This document shows positions 1 through 8,304 of a stretch of 48,018 bases of DNA, piece by piece. The position numbers and the translations under genes were made by a program. This stretch comes from Phenylobacterium sp. GTDB lineage: Bacteria; Pseudomonadota; Alphaproteobacteria; Caulobacterales; Caulobacteraceae. The notes beneath the pieces were generated by a model. The model had not been told where the DNA came from, made no database searches, and saw nothing but the letters and a program-made list of their open reading frames with translations. The stretch lies in NCBI RefSeq assembly GCF_030693405.1, contig NZ_JAUYAW010000025.1, positions 1 to 48,018 of the forward strand, in the 5' to 3' direction. How positions within the stretch are numbered: the stretch's first letter is position 1; every line of letters starts with the position of its first letter.

Positions 1-1821
1 GGCCAGGCCGAGGCCGGCGCGGACCAGATGGCGGACGGGCCGGTAACGGGCGTAGAGGCCTGCGCCGAGGCCCACGGCGGTCAGACCTGCAAAGCCGAGC
101 AACAACCAGCGCCAGACCGCCGGTGAGGCGACCGCGATCGCCTGGCCGCGCCAGTCCCGGGGCCGGGGCACGCTGGCGCCGGGCTCCAGGCTGTAACCGG
201 CCTTGGCGCCGGTGGTCAGCCAGAGGCGGCGGGCCTGCGGGTCAGAGGGGTTCTGCACGAAGGCGACGGCGGCGTGGCCGGCGGCTTCCTCCCAGCGGTC
301 CTGGGCGGCCAGGGCGATGGCCAGATTGTGCCGCGCCCGCCAGTCCAGGGGCGCTTCGGCGACGCGCGCTGTCAGGGCCTTGGCGGTCATCTCCTGGGCG
401 TGGACCCCGCCGGTCATCAGGATCAGGGCGAGGCTTGCGAGGCCCGCAGCCGCCGGCAGCAGGTTGGGCCGACGCAGCGCCGTCGCCGGCCGGAAAGGCG
501 GGGGTGGCCCCAGGGCGGCATGAAGCTCGGCGGCCCGGGTGGTCCAGTCCTGCGGCAACACGCCTGCCCGGCCATAGAGGAAGCGGTCGGCCTGCGCCCA
601 AAGCGCGCGCCATCGGGGGTCTTCGAAGGCGTCTGGGGTGGGCGCGGCCAGGCCCAGGCGCAGGCGAAGGGCTGCGTCCCGCTGCCAGTCCCGCACCAGG
701 GTGCGCGCTTCGGCGGGGTCGGAGTGGTTCGCCAGACCGGCCAGGGTCCGCGCCAGGCGCCGGTGGGCCCCGCGGGCCCGTCGGTAGGGATCAGCCTCAT
801 AGGCCCGTCGGAAGGCCAGTCCGAGCCACAGGCTCAGCAGGCCCAGGGGCGCCGCCAGCAGCGCGAGGCCGAAAAGGCGGTCGGATGGCGGGGCGAGGGC
901 AGAGGCCTCGCCCTTCAGCATGGGCGGCAGGGGCGCCTCCTCATCGGGGAGGGCGCCGGGCGGGACCTCCGGCGGCAGCAGGTCGCCATGGGGGCCGGGC
1001 AGGACCTCCAGGGTGATGGGCGGGGCCACATGGCGGACATAGCGGCCGGTGTCGGGATCGAAGGCCACCACCTCGAAGGCGCCCAGGACGTAGCGCCCGG
1101 CCCGCTGGGGAACCAGGGTGACCGTCTCGCTCAGGGTGCGTTCGAACAGGGTCCCGTCCGCGCCTTCGGTCTGCTCCGGTTCGCCGATCACCTGAAAGTC
1201 GCGGGAGACCTGCCGGGCGGGCAGACCGGAGATGGCGGGCCAGTTGCCGGTTCCTGTGAGGGTCACGCGCCAGGTGAGGCTCTCCCCCACCCGGATCTCC
1301 TCGGCCTCCACGGCGGACTCCACTTCGAACTGACCGACCGCGCCCAGGAAGCCCTGAGGCGCCGGTGGCAGGGGCCGGATGCGAAACAGGCCGGGCGCGC
1401 TTTCGATGGTCCGGGTTTCGGTGATCGCCCGCTGATACTCCTCCATGTCCACCACCCCGGTCTGCAGCCGCATCACCTGGCGGGCCGGCGCCACCGGCGT
1501 CAGGCCGGGCGCCAAGGCCATGGCCCGGGTCTTGAACTCGATCACCGCCCGCGAGGCGCCGGGCGCCGGCGGCGCACGCAGGGCTGGCGCGCCCCAGGGC
1601 TCGGCGGCCAATGGCGCGGACTCCCATTCCAGCTCGCCTTCGAGATTGCCGAAGGTGCTCCAGTCCACGGTCCAGGCCAGGGTCAGGTCAAAGACCTCCC
1701 CGGCCCAGAGGGGCTTGGCTGGCGCCTCGAAGGCGCCGGTCACCGGCTGGGCGTGGCTTGGCAGGACCAGACCCGCGGCCAGGGCCAGTCCAACGAAGGT
1801 CGACCTGAGAGGGCTCACCAT
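1..1821 (-). CDS. BatD/BatE-like fused protein (partial, runs off left edge)
   Basis: The frame is open from an ATG at 1821 to base 1, giving 607 codons with no stop, so the C-terminus is missing. An N-terminal signal peptide ends near SHAQ. The first ~300 residues form the BatD-type periplasmic region, with repeated beta-rich segments such as GESLTWRVTLTGTGNWPAI. A membrane segment follows (LFGLALLAAPLGLLSLWLGL), then a cytoplasmic-like helical stretch. The end carries a second hydrophobic segment, a TPR-like helix pair around RARHNLAIALAAQDRWEEAA and another membrane segment, which resembles BatE. BatD is normally a separate protein, so this looks like a BatD-BatE fusion. It is the last visible gene of the moxR-bat operon, and its start overlaps the preceding stop by 7 bases. 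The molecular role of Bat proteins (aerotolerance or envelope stress) is poorly defined. Assignment rests on operon position and topology. Confidence 0.75.
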   Translation of the reverse strand, partial: MVSPLRSTFVGLALAAGLVLPSHAQPVTGAFEAPAKPLWAGEVFDLTLAWTVDWSTFGNLEGELEWESAPLAAEPWGAPALRAPPAPGASRAVIEFKTRAMALAPGLTPVAPARQVMRLQTGVVDMEEYQRAITETRTIESAPGLFRIRPLPPAPQGFLGAVGQFEVESAVEAEEIRVGESLTWRVTLTGTGNWPAISGLPARQVSRDFQVIGEPEQTEGADGTLFERTLSETVTLVPQRAGRYVLGAFEVVAFDPDTGRYVRHVAPPITLEVLPGPHGDLLPPEVPPGALPDEEAPLPPMLKGEASALAPPSDRLFGLALLAAPLGLLSLWLGLAFRRAYEADPYRRARGAHRRLARTLAGLANHSDPAEARTLVRDWQRDAALRLRLGLAAPTPDAFEDPRWRALWAQADRFLYGRAGVLPQDWTTRAAELHAALGPPPPFRPATALRRPNLLPAAAGLASLALILMTGGVHAQEMTAKALTARVAEAPLDWRARHNLAIALAAQDRWEEAAGHAAVAFVQNPSDPQARRLWLTTGAKAGYSLEPGASVPRPRDWRGQAIAVASPAVWRWLLLGFAGLTAVGLGAGLYARYRPVRHLVRAGLGLA

Positions 1822-3548
1822 GTCTGGGCTCCCGCCGGACGCGGGGCGGCCTGGGCCGCCTGCCGCCGAAGGAAGAGCTCGCCGGGGGAATCTGCGGCCC
1901 GCAACCGGCGCAGGGTATCCAGCGGCTGGACCAGGGCCGGATTGCGCCACTCGGCGGGGTCAAACTGATCGGAGGTGGAGCCGCCCACATTCTGCAGGCC
2001 CTGTTCGCCGGCCGTGGGCTCCTGTTGGCCATCCTCTCCCGGTTCATCGCCACCAGGCCCCGCATCCTCGCCGGCCACCGGCTGCTGGCCCGTGGCGCCC
2101 ATGGGCTCGTTGGCGGGGTCCGCAGGCCCGGGATCCTCCATGGGAACCGGCGGCGGCGGGGTCAGGAGGTGGTTCAACCGGGCCTCGGCGGCCGCCCAGT
2201 CGGCCAGGTCAGGATCCAGTCGCCGGCCCTGGACAACGGCGGCGAGGCCGTCCCGCATGACCCCGTCCTCCAGGGCATGGCCGTGGCCGCGATGGACCTC
2301 GCCATAGCGGATGGCGACCTCGCTGATCCGCAGGTAGTCGGCGGCGCTCAGCCTCCGGCGGCCCACCAGCTCCTCGGCCAGACCGCGCATCTGCAAGAGC
2401 GGGTCTTCCTCGCCCTGCAGGTCGGCCTCGGTGAGCAGCGGTCCCTGGGCCAGGGACAGGCCGGCCGGCGTCAGGGTGAGCGCGAAGGCCGCCAGTAGGA
2501 GGGCGCGGCTCGGGGCCGGCGTCTGCGGCGTCCGCAGGCGAGGATGGGCTGGAACCTCGCTCGCCGCGCTCCAGGCCAGCAGGATGAGGGCGGCGGCGAT
2601 GAACCAGACGAACTGGTCAGCCAGCCCCTGGGCGCGGCCGGCTTCGGTCCCGGCGGCCTCGGGCGCAGTGGCGCTGGCGGTCCGCACCAGGGCGGAAAGG
2701 TCGGCCGCGCCAGCCAGGTCGAGCGCCTGACCGCCCTCGGCGCCGCCGGCCGCCAGTTCGGCCAGCAGGCCAGGATTGAGCCGGGACACCACCGCCGCGC
2801 CGTCCGGCCGACGCATGGGCGCTCCCCTTGGCCCCGGCGGCGTGGCGCCGGCCTCCGTGCCGAAGCCGACCGCGATCACGCGGACCCCTTGGCTGCGCAG
2901 GGGCGCGAGCCGCTCGCGCCAGGCGCCGGGCTCGGCCTCGCCATCGGTCAGGATCACCAGGGCCCGGCCCTGGGGCGTATCGCTGAAGCTGTTGAGGGCG
3001 GTCTCCAGCAGGGCGTCGAGATTGCTGCCCGCGACCGGCATGTGTTCGGGACCGATCTGCGGCAGATAGGTCCTAAGGATGGCCTGGTCTTCGCTGACCG
3101 GGGCCAGGACATGGGCGGCGCCGGCATAGCCGATCAGGCCGATCCGCCGCTCGGGCAGGTCGTCGGCCAGGGCGGTCGCCAGGGCCCGGGCCCGGCTCAG
3201 CCTTGATGGCGAGACATCGGTCGCCAGCATGCTGCGGGAGAGATCCAGCGCAATGACCACTTCGCCCGGCGCCTGATCGTCCGGGGCGAGCGGCGCCTGG
3301 CCCCATTGCGGCCTCGCCAGGGCGGTCGCCAGCAGCAGGACCGCCAGCCAGAACCTCCACGGCCGCGCCATGGGGCGCGCCGCGCCGGGGTCGAACCGCA
3401 CCCGCCCGCCCCGCACCGCGCCGCGCCGGATCTTGCCGCCGGCGCGCCCGTCCGGGCCTTCCCGGCGGCGGTCGACCCACAGCTCAAGGCCGATCAGGAC
3501 CGGAAGCAGCAGGCTAAGCCACAGCATGTGAGGCCAGAGAAAGCTCAT
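1815..3548 (-). CDS. BatB-like VWA-domain membrane protein with BatC-like tail
   Basis: A 577-residue protein. The ATG at 3548 is chosen because it overlaps the upstream stop by 4 bases. An in-frame start 13 codons earlier would lie inside the neighbour. There is an N-terminal membrane helix (residues ~9-24) and a second near 67-78. A von Willebrand A domain follows with an intact MIDAS motif (D102, S104, S106 in LDLSRSMLAT) and a later ILTDGEAEPG. Two more hydrophobic helices sit around residues 310-345. The C-terminal ~200 residues lack membrane segments and become acidic and Pro/Gly-rich, ending in a conserved-looking segment (DPAEWRNPALVQPLDTLRRL). That tail matches where a separate BatC protein would be. 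It is probably anchored in the inner membrane, working with BatA and MoxR. Confidence 0.85.
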   Translation of the reverse strand: MSFLWPHMLWLSLLLPVLIGLELWVDRRREGPDGRAGGKIRRGAVRGGRVRFDPGAARPMARPWRFWLAVLLLATALARPQWGQAPLAPDDQAPGEVVIALDLSRSMLATDVSPSRLSRARALATALADDLPERRIGLIGYAGAAHVLAPVSEDQAILRTYLPQIGPEHMPVAGSNLDALLETALNSFSDTPQGRALVILTDGEAEPGAWRERLAPLRSQGVRVIAVGFGTEAGATPPGPRGAPMRRPDGAAVVSRLNPGLLAELAAGGAEGGQALDLAGAADLSALVRTASATAPEAAGTEAGRAQGLADQFVWFIAAALILLAWSAASEVPAHPRLRTPQTPAPSRALLLAAFALTLTPAGLSLAQGPLLTEADLQGEEDPLLQMRGLAEELVGRRRLSAADYLRISEVAIRYGEVHRGHGHALEDGVMRDGLAAVVQGRRLDPDLADWAAAEARLNHLLTPPPPVPMEDPGPADPANEPMGATGQQPVAGEDAGPGGDEPGEDGQQEPTAGEQGLQNVGGSTSDQFDPAEWRNPALVQPLDTLRRLRAADSPGELFLRRQAAQAAPRPAGAQTW

Positions 3549-4570
3549 GGGCGCGCCCGCCTCAGCCGCGCGACGCCCGCGCCCCACACCGGGGCGGCGG
3601 CTAGCAGCAGCGCGAAGGCGCCGGCCAGGGGCCAGGGGAAGAGCTCGGTGGTCACCCGGCGGGTCCTGACCTGGAACTCGGTCTTCTGGGCGGCGTCGAT
3701 GGCGGAAAAGGCCTCAGCCAGGGCGGCGGTGTCGCCCGCCTGGACGAAGCGGCCGTCGGTTTCGCGGGCCATGCGCTGCAAGGCCTCGATATCGAGGGCC
3801 GAGGGAAACTGCCGGGTGCCGACCCGCCGGCCCTGGTCATCGAAGATGGGGAAGGGGACCATGCCGTTGCGACCCGCGCCGATGGCGTAGACGGGGACCC
3901 CTCGATAGCGGGCGAGCGCCGTGGACTGGGGCGGGGTGAGGCTGCCGCTGGTGTTGGCGCCGTCGGTCAGCAGCACCACGAACTGGCCCACCGCCTCGTC
4001 TTCTGTCGCCCGGGGCCGCTCCAGACCGGCCAGGGCTATCCCCAGGCCATCGCCGATGGCGGTGCCGTCCTCCAGCAGACCGATCTGCAGGGTCGAGAGC
4101 TGCTCGGCGAGCCACGCATGGTCGGTGGTCAGGGGCGCGAGCGTATAGGCCTGGGCGGCGAACAGCACGACGCCGATCCGGTCATTGGGCCGCTCGGTGA
4201 CAAAGGCCTGAAGGGCTGGGCGGATGGCCTCGAGCCGGTTGATGGGGCCGTCAGGGCCCACATAGTCTTCCGCCAGCATGGAGCTGGAGAGGTCGATGGC
4301 CAGCATCAGGTCATAGCCGCGGGACACCAGGTCCTGCCGCTCGTCGATCCGCTGCGGTCGGGCGAGCGCCACGATCAGCAGGGCTAGCACGGCATAGAGA
4401 AAGAGCATCCTCCAGGGTCCGCCGGGCAGGGCGCGGGGCGGGCTCCAGGCCGCGGCATAGGGGGCGAGCCACACCGGCGCCCTCCCGCGCCATCGCCGCC
4501 AGGCCGCCAGGGCCGGGATCAGCAGCAGGAGGCCAAGCAGGCCGGGAGCGGCGAACTGAAACCCGCTCAT
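3545..4570 (-). CDS. BatA-like VWA-domain membrane protein
   Basis: A 341-residue protein. The start at 4570 (MSGFQFAAPG) overlaps the DUF58 stop by 4 bases. Two N-terminal hydrophobic helices (residues ~9-22 and 54-70) frame the short BatA-type N-terminal region. The VWA domain carries the MIDAS residues D93, S95 and S97 (AIDLSSSM), a threonine-containing central strand and VVLLTDGANTSG. A final membrane helix (PLAGAFALLLAAAPVWGAG) is near the C-terminus. This is the normal length and layout for BatA. In the family the metal-binding VWA domain is thought to contact partner proteins together with the MoxR ATPase. It belongs to the same tightly overlapping operon. Confidence 0.88.
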   Translation of the reverse strand: MSGFQFAAPGLLGLLLLIPALAAWRRWRGRAPVWLAPYAAAWSPPRALPGGPWRMLFLYAVLALLIVALARPQRIDERQDLVSRGYDLMLAIDLSSSMLAEDYVGPDGPINRLEAIRPALQAFVTERPNDRIGVVLFAAQAYTLAPLTTDHAWLAEQLSTLQIGLLEDGTAIGDGLGIALAGLERPRATEDEAVGQFVVLLTDGANTSGSLTPPQSTALARYRGVPVYAIGAGRNGMVPFPIFDDQGRRVGTRQFPSALDIEALQRMARETDGRFVQAGDTAALAEAFSAIDAAQKTEFQVRTRRVTTELFPWPLAGAFALLLAAAPVWGAGVARLRRARP

Positions 4571-5475
4571 GGGGCGCCGTGGGCTGCGCCCGCCCGCCGG
4601 GCGCGCAGGAAGCCGACCAGGGCCGCTAGCGGATCCTCGGCCGCATCCACCACCAGCCGGTCCAGGGGATTGGGCCACCAGGCGCGCCAGATCTCCTCCC
4701 GGGCCGCCCGCCAGGCGGCGTGGGCGGCCCGGCTGGCCGGCGTCGTCTCCACCCAGGCGAGGCGACCGGCGGCAGGATCAAAGGCGGTGAAGCCGCCGCT
4801 GGCGGGCGGGGCCCGTTCCCAGGGGTCCTCGACCCGGACCCCGATCACGGGGTGACGGCGGCGGAAGGCCGCCCATTCCGGCGGCGGCGGCTCGGGCGGT
4901 ATCTCGCCGAACCAGACCACCAGGGCGCCTTGGGGCACAGGCCCCGTCAGGAGCGGTGAGGGACGAAACGGCTGGGCCGGCGCGGGGTCAGGCGCCTCGG
5001 CGGCGAACAGCTCGGCCAGGGTGGACAAGAGGCGCGCCCGCCTGCGGGTGGGGGTGTGGAGGCTCTCGCCGACAGGGGTCTGGCGCAGCAGCCCGGCCCG
5101 CTCGCGATTGACCACCGCCAGCATCAGGACCAGCGCGGCCAGTTGCAGCAGCACCTCGCGCTTGCTGGTTGCGCCGGAGCCGAACTGCAGGGCCGGGTCG
5201 TCGCTGACCACGGCGAACACGGTGAGCTCACGCTCCTCGACGAAGACCTTGCGATAGAGGTCGCCCAGGCGGGCGGTGACGTTCCAGTCGATGTCGCGGA
5301 TGTCGTCCCCATAGGCGTAGCGGACGACCTGGTCGAACTCCATGCCCCGGCCCCGGAACACCGAGCGGTGGGCCCCGCCCAGCAGGGTCTGCACCGAGCG
5401 GCGGCGCAACTGCCACTCCAGCCGTCGCAGGGCGCTCTGGGCCCGCGGGTCGATCACCGGCGAGGGCGCGTTCAT
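4567..5475 (-). CDS. DUF58 domain protein of the moxR-bat operon
   Basis: A 302-residue soluble protein. The DUF58 signature sits in the first third: FRGRGMEFDQVVRYAYGDDI followed by RDIDWNVTARLGDLYRKVF. The family is usually encoded directly after moxR and before the VWA genes, as here. It is a degenerate VWA-like fold without known enzymatic activity. The start at 5475 follows the moxR stop by 9 bases, and its stop overlaps the BatA start. No membrane segment or signal peptide is visible, so it is probably cytoplasmic. The precise function is unknown, and an adaptor role between MoxR and the VWA proteins is inference. Confidence 0.87.
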   Translation of the reverse strand: MNAPSPVIDPRAQSALRRLEWQLRRRSVQTLLGGAHRSVFRGRGMEFDQVVRYAYGDDIRDIDWNVTARLGDLYRKVFVEERELTVFAVVSDDPALQFGSGATSKREVLLQLAALVLMLAVVNRERAGLLRQTPVGESLHTPTRRRARLLSTLAELFAAEAPDPAPAQPFRPSPLLTGPVPQGALVVWFGEIPPEPPPPEWAAFRRRHPVIGVRVEDPWERAPPASGGFTAFDPAAGRLAWVETTPASRAAHAAWRAAREEIWRAWWPNPLDRLVVDAAEDPLAALVGFLRARRAGAAHGAP

Positions 5476-5484
5476 GGGCTGGGG

Positions 5485-6474
5485 TCAGCCGGGCACGTCG
5501 ACGGCGGCCAGCGCCTGTTTGATGATGGCGTCGGCGGTGAGGCCCGAAGCCTCGGCCTCATAGGTCAGGCCGATCCGGTGGCGCAGCACGTCGGGGGCGA
5601 CCTCCTGAACCAGGTTGGGCGTCACCTGTTCAAGCCCCCGCAGGAAGGCCAGCGCCCGGCTGGCCTGGTAGAGGGCGAGCGTCGCCCGGGGCGAGGCGCC
5701 GAAGGCCAGGGGACGAGGGCCTCCGGCCGGCGCGGCGGCCAGGTCGCGGGTGTGACGCACCAGGGCCAGCAGATAGGCCTGGATCTCCGGGGCCACGAAC
5801 ACCTCATCCACCGCCTGGCGCAGGGCCAGCAACTCCGGACCGTTGGAGGCGGCCTCCACGGTCGGCGAGCGGACGGCCGAGCCCCAGCGGCGCAGCATCT
5901 CCAACTCGTCTTCGCTGGAGGGATAGTCCAGCAGCAGCTTGAACAGGAAGCGGTCGGTCTGGGCCTCGGGCAGGGGATAGGTGCCCTCATGCTCCACCGG
6001 GTTCTGGGTGGCCAGGACGAGGAACGGATTGGGCAGGGGATGGCGGGTTCCGCCGATGGTCACCTGCCGCTCCTGCATGGCCTCCAGGAGGGCGCTCTGC
6101 ACCTTGGCCGGTGAGCGGTTGATCTCATCGGCCAGGACAATATTGGCGAAAACCGGCCCCAGATGGGGGGTGAAACTGCCGTCATGGGGGGAATAGACGA
6201 GCGTCCCGACCACGTCGGAGGGCAGCAGGTCAGGCGTGAACTGGATGCGCTCGAAGTCCAGCCCCATGGCCTGGCCCAGGGACTTGACCAGCAGGGTCTT
6301 GGCCAGGCCCGGCATGCCTTCAAGCAGGACATGGCCGCCCACCAGCAGGGCGATCTGCAGCCGCTCGACCACCGCGGTCTGGCCCAGCACCGCCTTGCCG
6401 ATTTCAGTCGACAGCCGCTGCGCCCAGGCGGGGCCAGGCTGTGACGGCGGCGCGGCGGGCTCGGGGAGACTCAT
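5485..6474 (-). CDS. MoxR-family AAA+ ATPase
   Basis: A 329-residue AAA+ ATPase when started at ATG 6474 (MSLPEP). An ATG at 6483 and a longer frame to 6516 are also possible. Walker A is GMPGLAKT (residues ~53-60). Walker B is NIVLADEINR with the MoxR-typical DEINR. A sensor segment VLATQNPVEHEGTYPLPEAQ and the arginine-finger region DRFLFKLLLDYP are visible. The family acts as a chaperone-like ATPase that matures or regulates VWA-domain partners, and the partners are encoded immediately downstream. It heads the operon moxR-DUF58-batA-batB-batD. A strong hairpin ending the preceding gene lies only about 30 bases upstream of the start, so the promoter is not obvious. Confidence 0.93.
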   Translation of the reverse strand: MSLPEPAAPPSQPGPAWAQRLSTEIGKAVLGQTAVVERLQIALLVGGHVLLEGMPGLAKTLLVKSLGQAMGLDFERIQFTPDLLPSDVVGTLVYSPHDGSFTPHLGPVFANIVLADEINRSPAKVQSALLEAMQERQVTIGGTRHPLPNPFLVLATQNPVEHEGTYPLPEAQTDRFLFKLLLDYPSSEDELEMLRRWGSAVRSPTVEAASNGPELLALRQAVDEVFVAPEIQAYLLALVRHTRDLAAAPAGGPRPLAFGASPRATLALYQASRALAFLRGLEQVTPNLVQEVAPDVLRHRIGLTYEAEASGLTADAIIKQALAAVDVPG

Positions 6475-6502
6475 CAGGACCATCCACGCGTTACAAATCT
6501 GA

Positions 6503-6530
6503 CCGGCGCGCCCCATGCCAGGCGCGCCGG
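6503..6530 (-). terminator. Rho-independent-type terminator after the amidohydrolase gene
   Basis: A perfect 10-base-pair stem (CCGGCGCGCC pairing with GGCGCGCCGG) with an 8-base loop. It begins 14 bases past the amidohydrolase stop and is followed on the minus strand by TCAGATTTGT. It separates the receptor/amidohydrolase transcript from the moxR operon. Confidence 0.6.
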
Positions 6531-6543
6531 GTCTCGAACTAAA

Positions 6544-8169
6544 CTACTGGCCGCGCCGCAGCACCCGGCCATGGCGCGCCTCGGTCACCTTGCCGTCAGC
6601 CACGGCGGTCTGACCGTTGACGAAGATGTACTCCATCCCCTCGGAATAGGCGTGTGGGTCCTGGTAGGTGGCCACATCGCGGATGGTCTCGGGGTCGAAC
6701 ACCAGCACGTCGGCGAAGGCGCCCGGCGCGATCACGCCGCGGTCCTTGATGGAGAAGACCTGGGCCGGCAGGCCGGTGGAGGTGTGGATGGCCTGGGCCA
6801 TGCTGATCACCTCCCGCTCGACAACATAGCGGCGGAACTTGCGGGGGAAGGCGCCATAGGCCCGGGGGTGTTCGCCGCCGACTCCGAAGGCGACCAGCGC
6901 CCCGTCCGACGAGGTCATGGTCCAGGGCTGCTGCATCAGCCGCTCCACATCCTTCTCGTTCATGTTGAACGAGACAATGCTCGAGCCGCCCTTGATCAGC
7001 ATGTCGATGGCTGTGTCGAGAGGGTCCTGCAGGTTGCGCCGGGCGATCTCGTCCAGGCGCATGCCGTTCAGGGAGGGATCGGCCCGGTAGTTGCGGATCA
7101 TGATGGCGTTGGCGCCGGCCCGGCGTTCCAGATTGGCCACCATCTCCTGCCGGATCAGGGCCCGCTGTTCGGGATTCTGCAGGCGCTCGGCGGTCGCTTC
7201 AGGCCCGCCCTCCTGCGCCCAGCCGGGCACCAGGGAGGCCTGAAGGGACGAGCCGGAGGCGGCGTAAGGGTACTGGTCTGCCCAGATGGACAGGCCTTCG
7301 GCCCGGGCGGCGTTGATCATCTCCACCGCCGGCTCGGACTGGCCCCAGACGCTGGGGCCGAGCATCTTCATGTGGGTGACCACGCCGATGATGCCGGTCT
7401 GGCGGGAGACGTCGATCAGCTCCTTGATCGCCCCCAGCACGCCCACGTCATAGCTGGACTCATCGCGGATGTGGCTGATGTGGAAGGCGTTGGGATAGGT
7501 GTTCGCCACCCGCGCCAGGGCCACCAGCTCAGAGGTCTCGGAGTATTTGCCGGGAATGTAGAAGGGGCCGGTGGACAGGCCGAAGGCGCCTTCGTCCATG
7601 GCCTTCTTGACCAGGGCCTCCATGCTCGCCAGCTCGGCCGGCGTGGGCTTGCGGTTCTCCAGGCCCATGACGTCGCGGCGCACGCCATTATGGCCGATCA
7701 TCGGGATGACGTTGACGCCGGGGACGTGGGTCTCGATGTCGGCGATCTGCGGGGCGAGATCGCCAGGTCCGCCGCCATCGGGATTGATCATCACCGTGGT
7801 GATCCCCTGGTAGAGGATCGGCACGGCGGCGGCGAGTTCGGCCGTGCCGATGGCCGGGGCGGCGTGGGAATGGGGGTCGATGAAGCCGGGGGAGACATAT
7901 TTGCCGGTGGCGTCCACCACCGTGGTCGCCGTGGCGGTGGCCGCGATGGCGCCGACCTCGACGATCCGCTCGCCCTTGATCGCCACGTCGGCGACCTTGC
8001 CCTCGGCGCCGGTGCCGTCGAACACCATGCCGCCGCGGATCAGGACATCATATTCCTGGGCGAGCGCCTGGGCCGAGACCCCGGCCATCAGGCTGAGCGC
8101 GAAGCCGGCGGCCAGGAAGCGGCGGCGGCCAAGGCGCGGCGGTGTTGCTGAGCGATGGTCTCGGGACAT
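6544..8169 (-). CDS. exported D-aminoacylase-like amidohydrolase (paralog 1)
   Basis: A 541-residue metal-dependent amidohydrolase related to N-acyl-D-amino-acid deacylases. The ATG at 8169 has GGAG upstream and exposes a twin-arginine signal (LGRRRFLAAGFAL, residues ~13-25) with a cleavage site near AQA-QEY. Ligand positions match D-aminoacylase: H100/H102 in FIDPHSH, H233 in ISHIRDES, H266 in VVTHMKML and D422 in TSSDGA. The position of the metal-bridging Cys (Cys96 of the Alcaligenes enzyme) is D131 in NPDGGG. It shares most of its sequence with the gene at 11688. It lies downstream of the TonB receptor gene on the same strand, so its substrate is probably what that receptor binds. The substrate is unknown, and deacylation of an N-acyl-D-amino acid is only the family default. 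Confidence 0.85.
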   Translation of the reverse strand: MSRDHRSATPPRLGRRRFLAAGFALSLMAGVSAQALAQEYDVLIRGGMVFDGTGAEGKVADVAIKGERIVEVGAIAATATATTVVDATGKYVSPGFIDPHSHAAPAIGTAELAAAVPILYQGITTVMINPDGGGPGDLAPQIADIETHVPGVNVIPMIGHNGVRRDVMGLENRKPTPAELASMEALVKKAMDEGAFGLSTGPFYIPGKYSETSELVALARVANTYPNAFHISHIRDESSYDVGVLGAIKELIDVSRQTGIIGVVTHMKMLGPSVWGQSEPAVEMINAARAEGLSIWADQYPYAASGSSLQASLVPGWAQEGGPEATAERLQNPEQRALIRQEMVANLERRAGANAIMIRNYRADPSLNGMRLDEIARRNLQDPLDTAIDMLIKGGSSIVSFNMNEKDVERLMQQPWTMTSSDGALVAFGVGGEHPRAYGAFPRKFRRYVVEREVISMAQAIHTSTGLPAQVFSIKDRGVIAPGAFADVLVFDPETIRDVATYQDPHAYSEGMEYIFVNGQTAVADGKVTEARHGRVLRRGQ

Positions 8170-8263
8170 GGGTGGCTCCACGATCTGGGGCAGGTTGGCG
8201 CCGTGGTCTCAGAACCGGTCTGGCCTGGAGGGCTGGCCTGTCCTGTCGCGCGGGACATCCGGT

Positions 8264-8294
8264 GCGAGGCCCGCTCCGAAGGAGCGAGCCTCGC
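8264..8294 (-). other. strong intercistronic hairpin between receptor and amidohydrolase
   Basis: GCGAGGC and GCCTCGC form 7 base pairs. One mismatch follows, then CGCTCC pairs with GGAGCG for 6 more, closing a 3-base loop. The hairpin begins 10 bases after the receptor stop. No T-tract follows on the minus strand, so a processing or mRNA-stabilising element, or a weak terminator lowering expression of the second gene, is more likely than a full stop. Confidence 0.5.
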
Positions 8295-8304
8295 TGAGGT
8301 TGGA

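Noticed and set aside
274..1968. A 564-codon plus-strand frame over the left-edge gene
   Set aside because: The minus strand carries an unbroken BatD-like frame with signal peptide and membrane segments, coupled to the bat operon.
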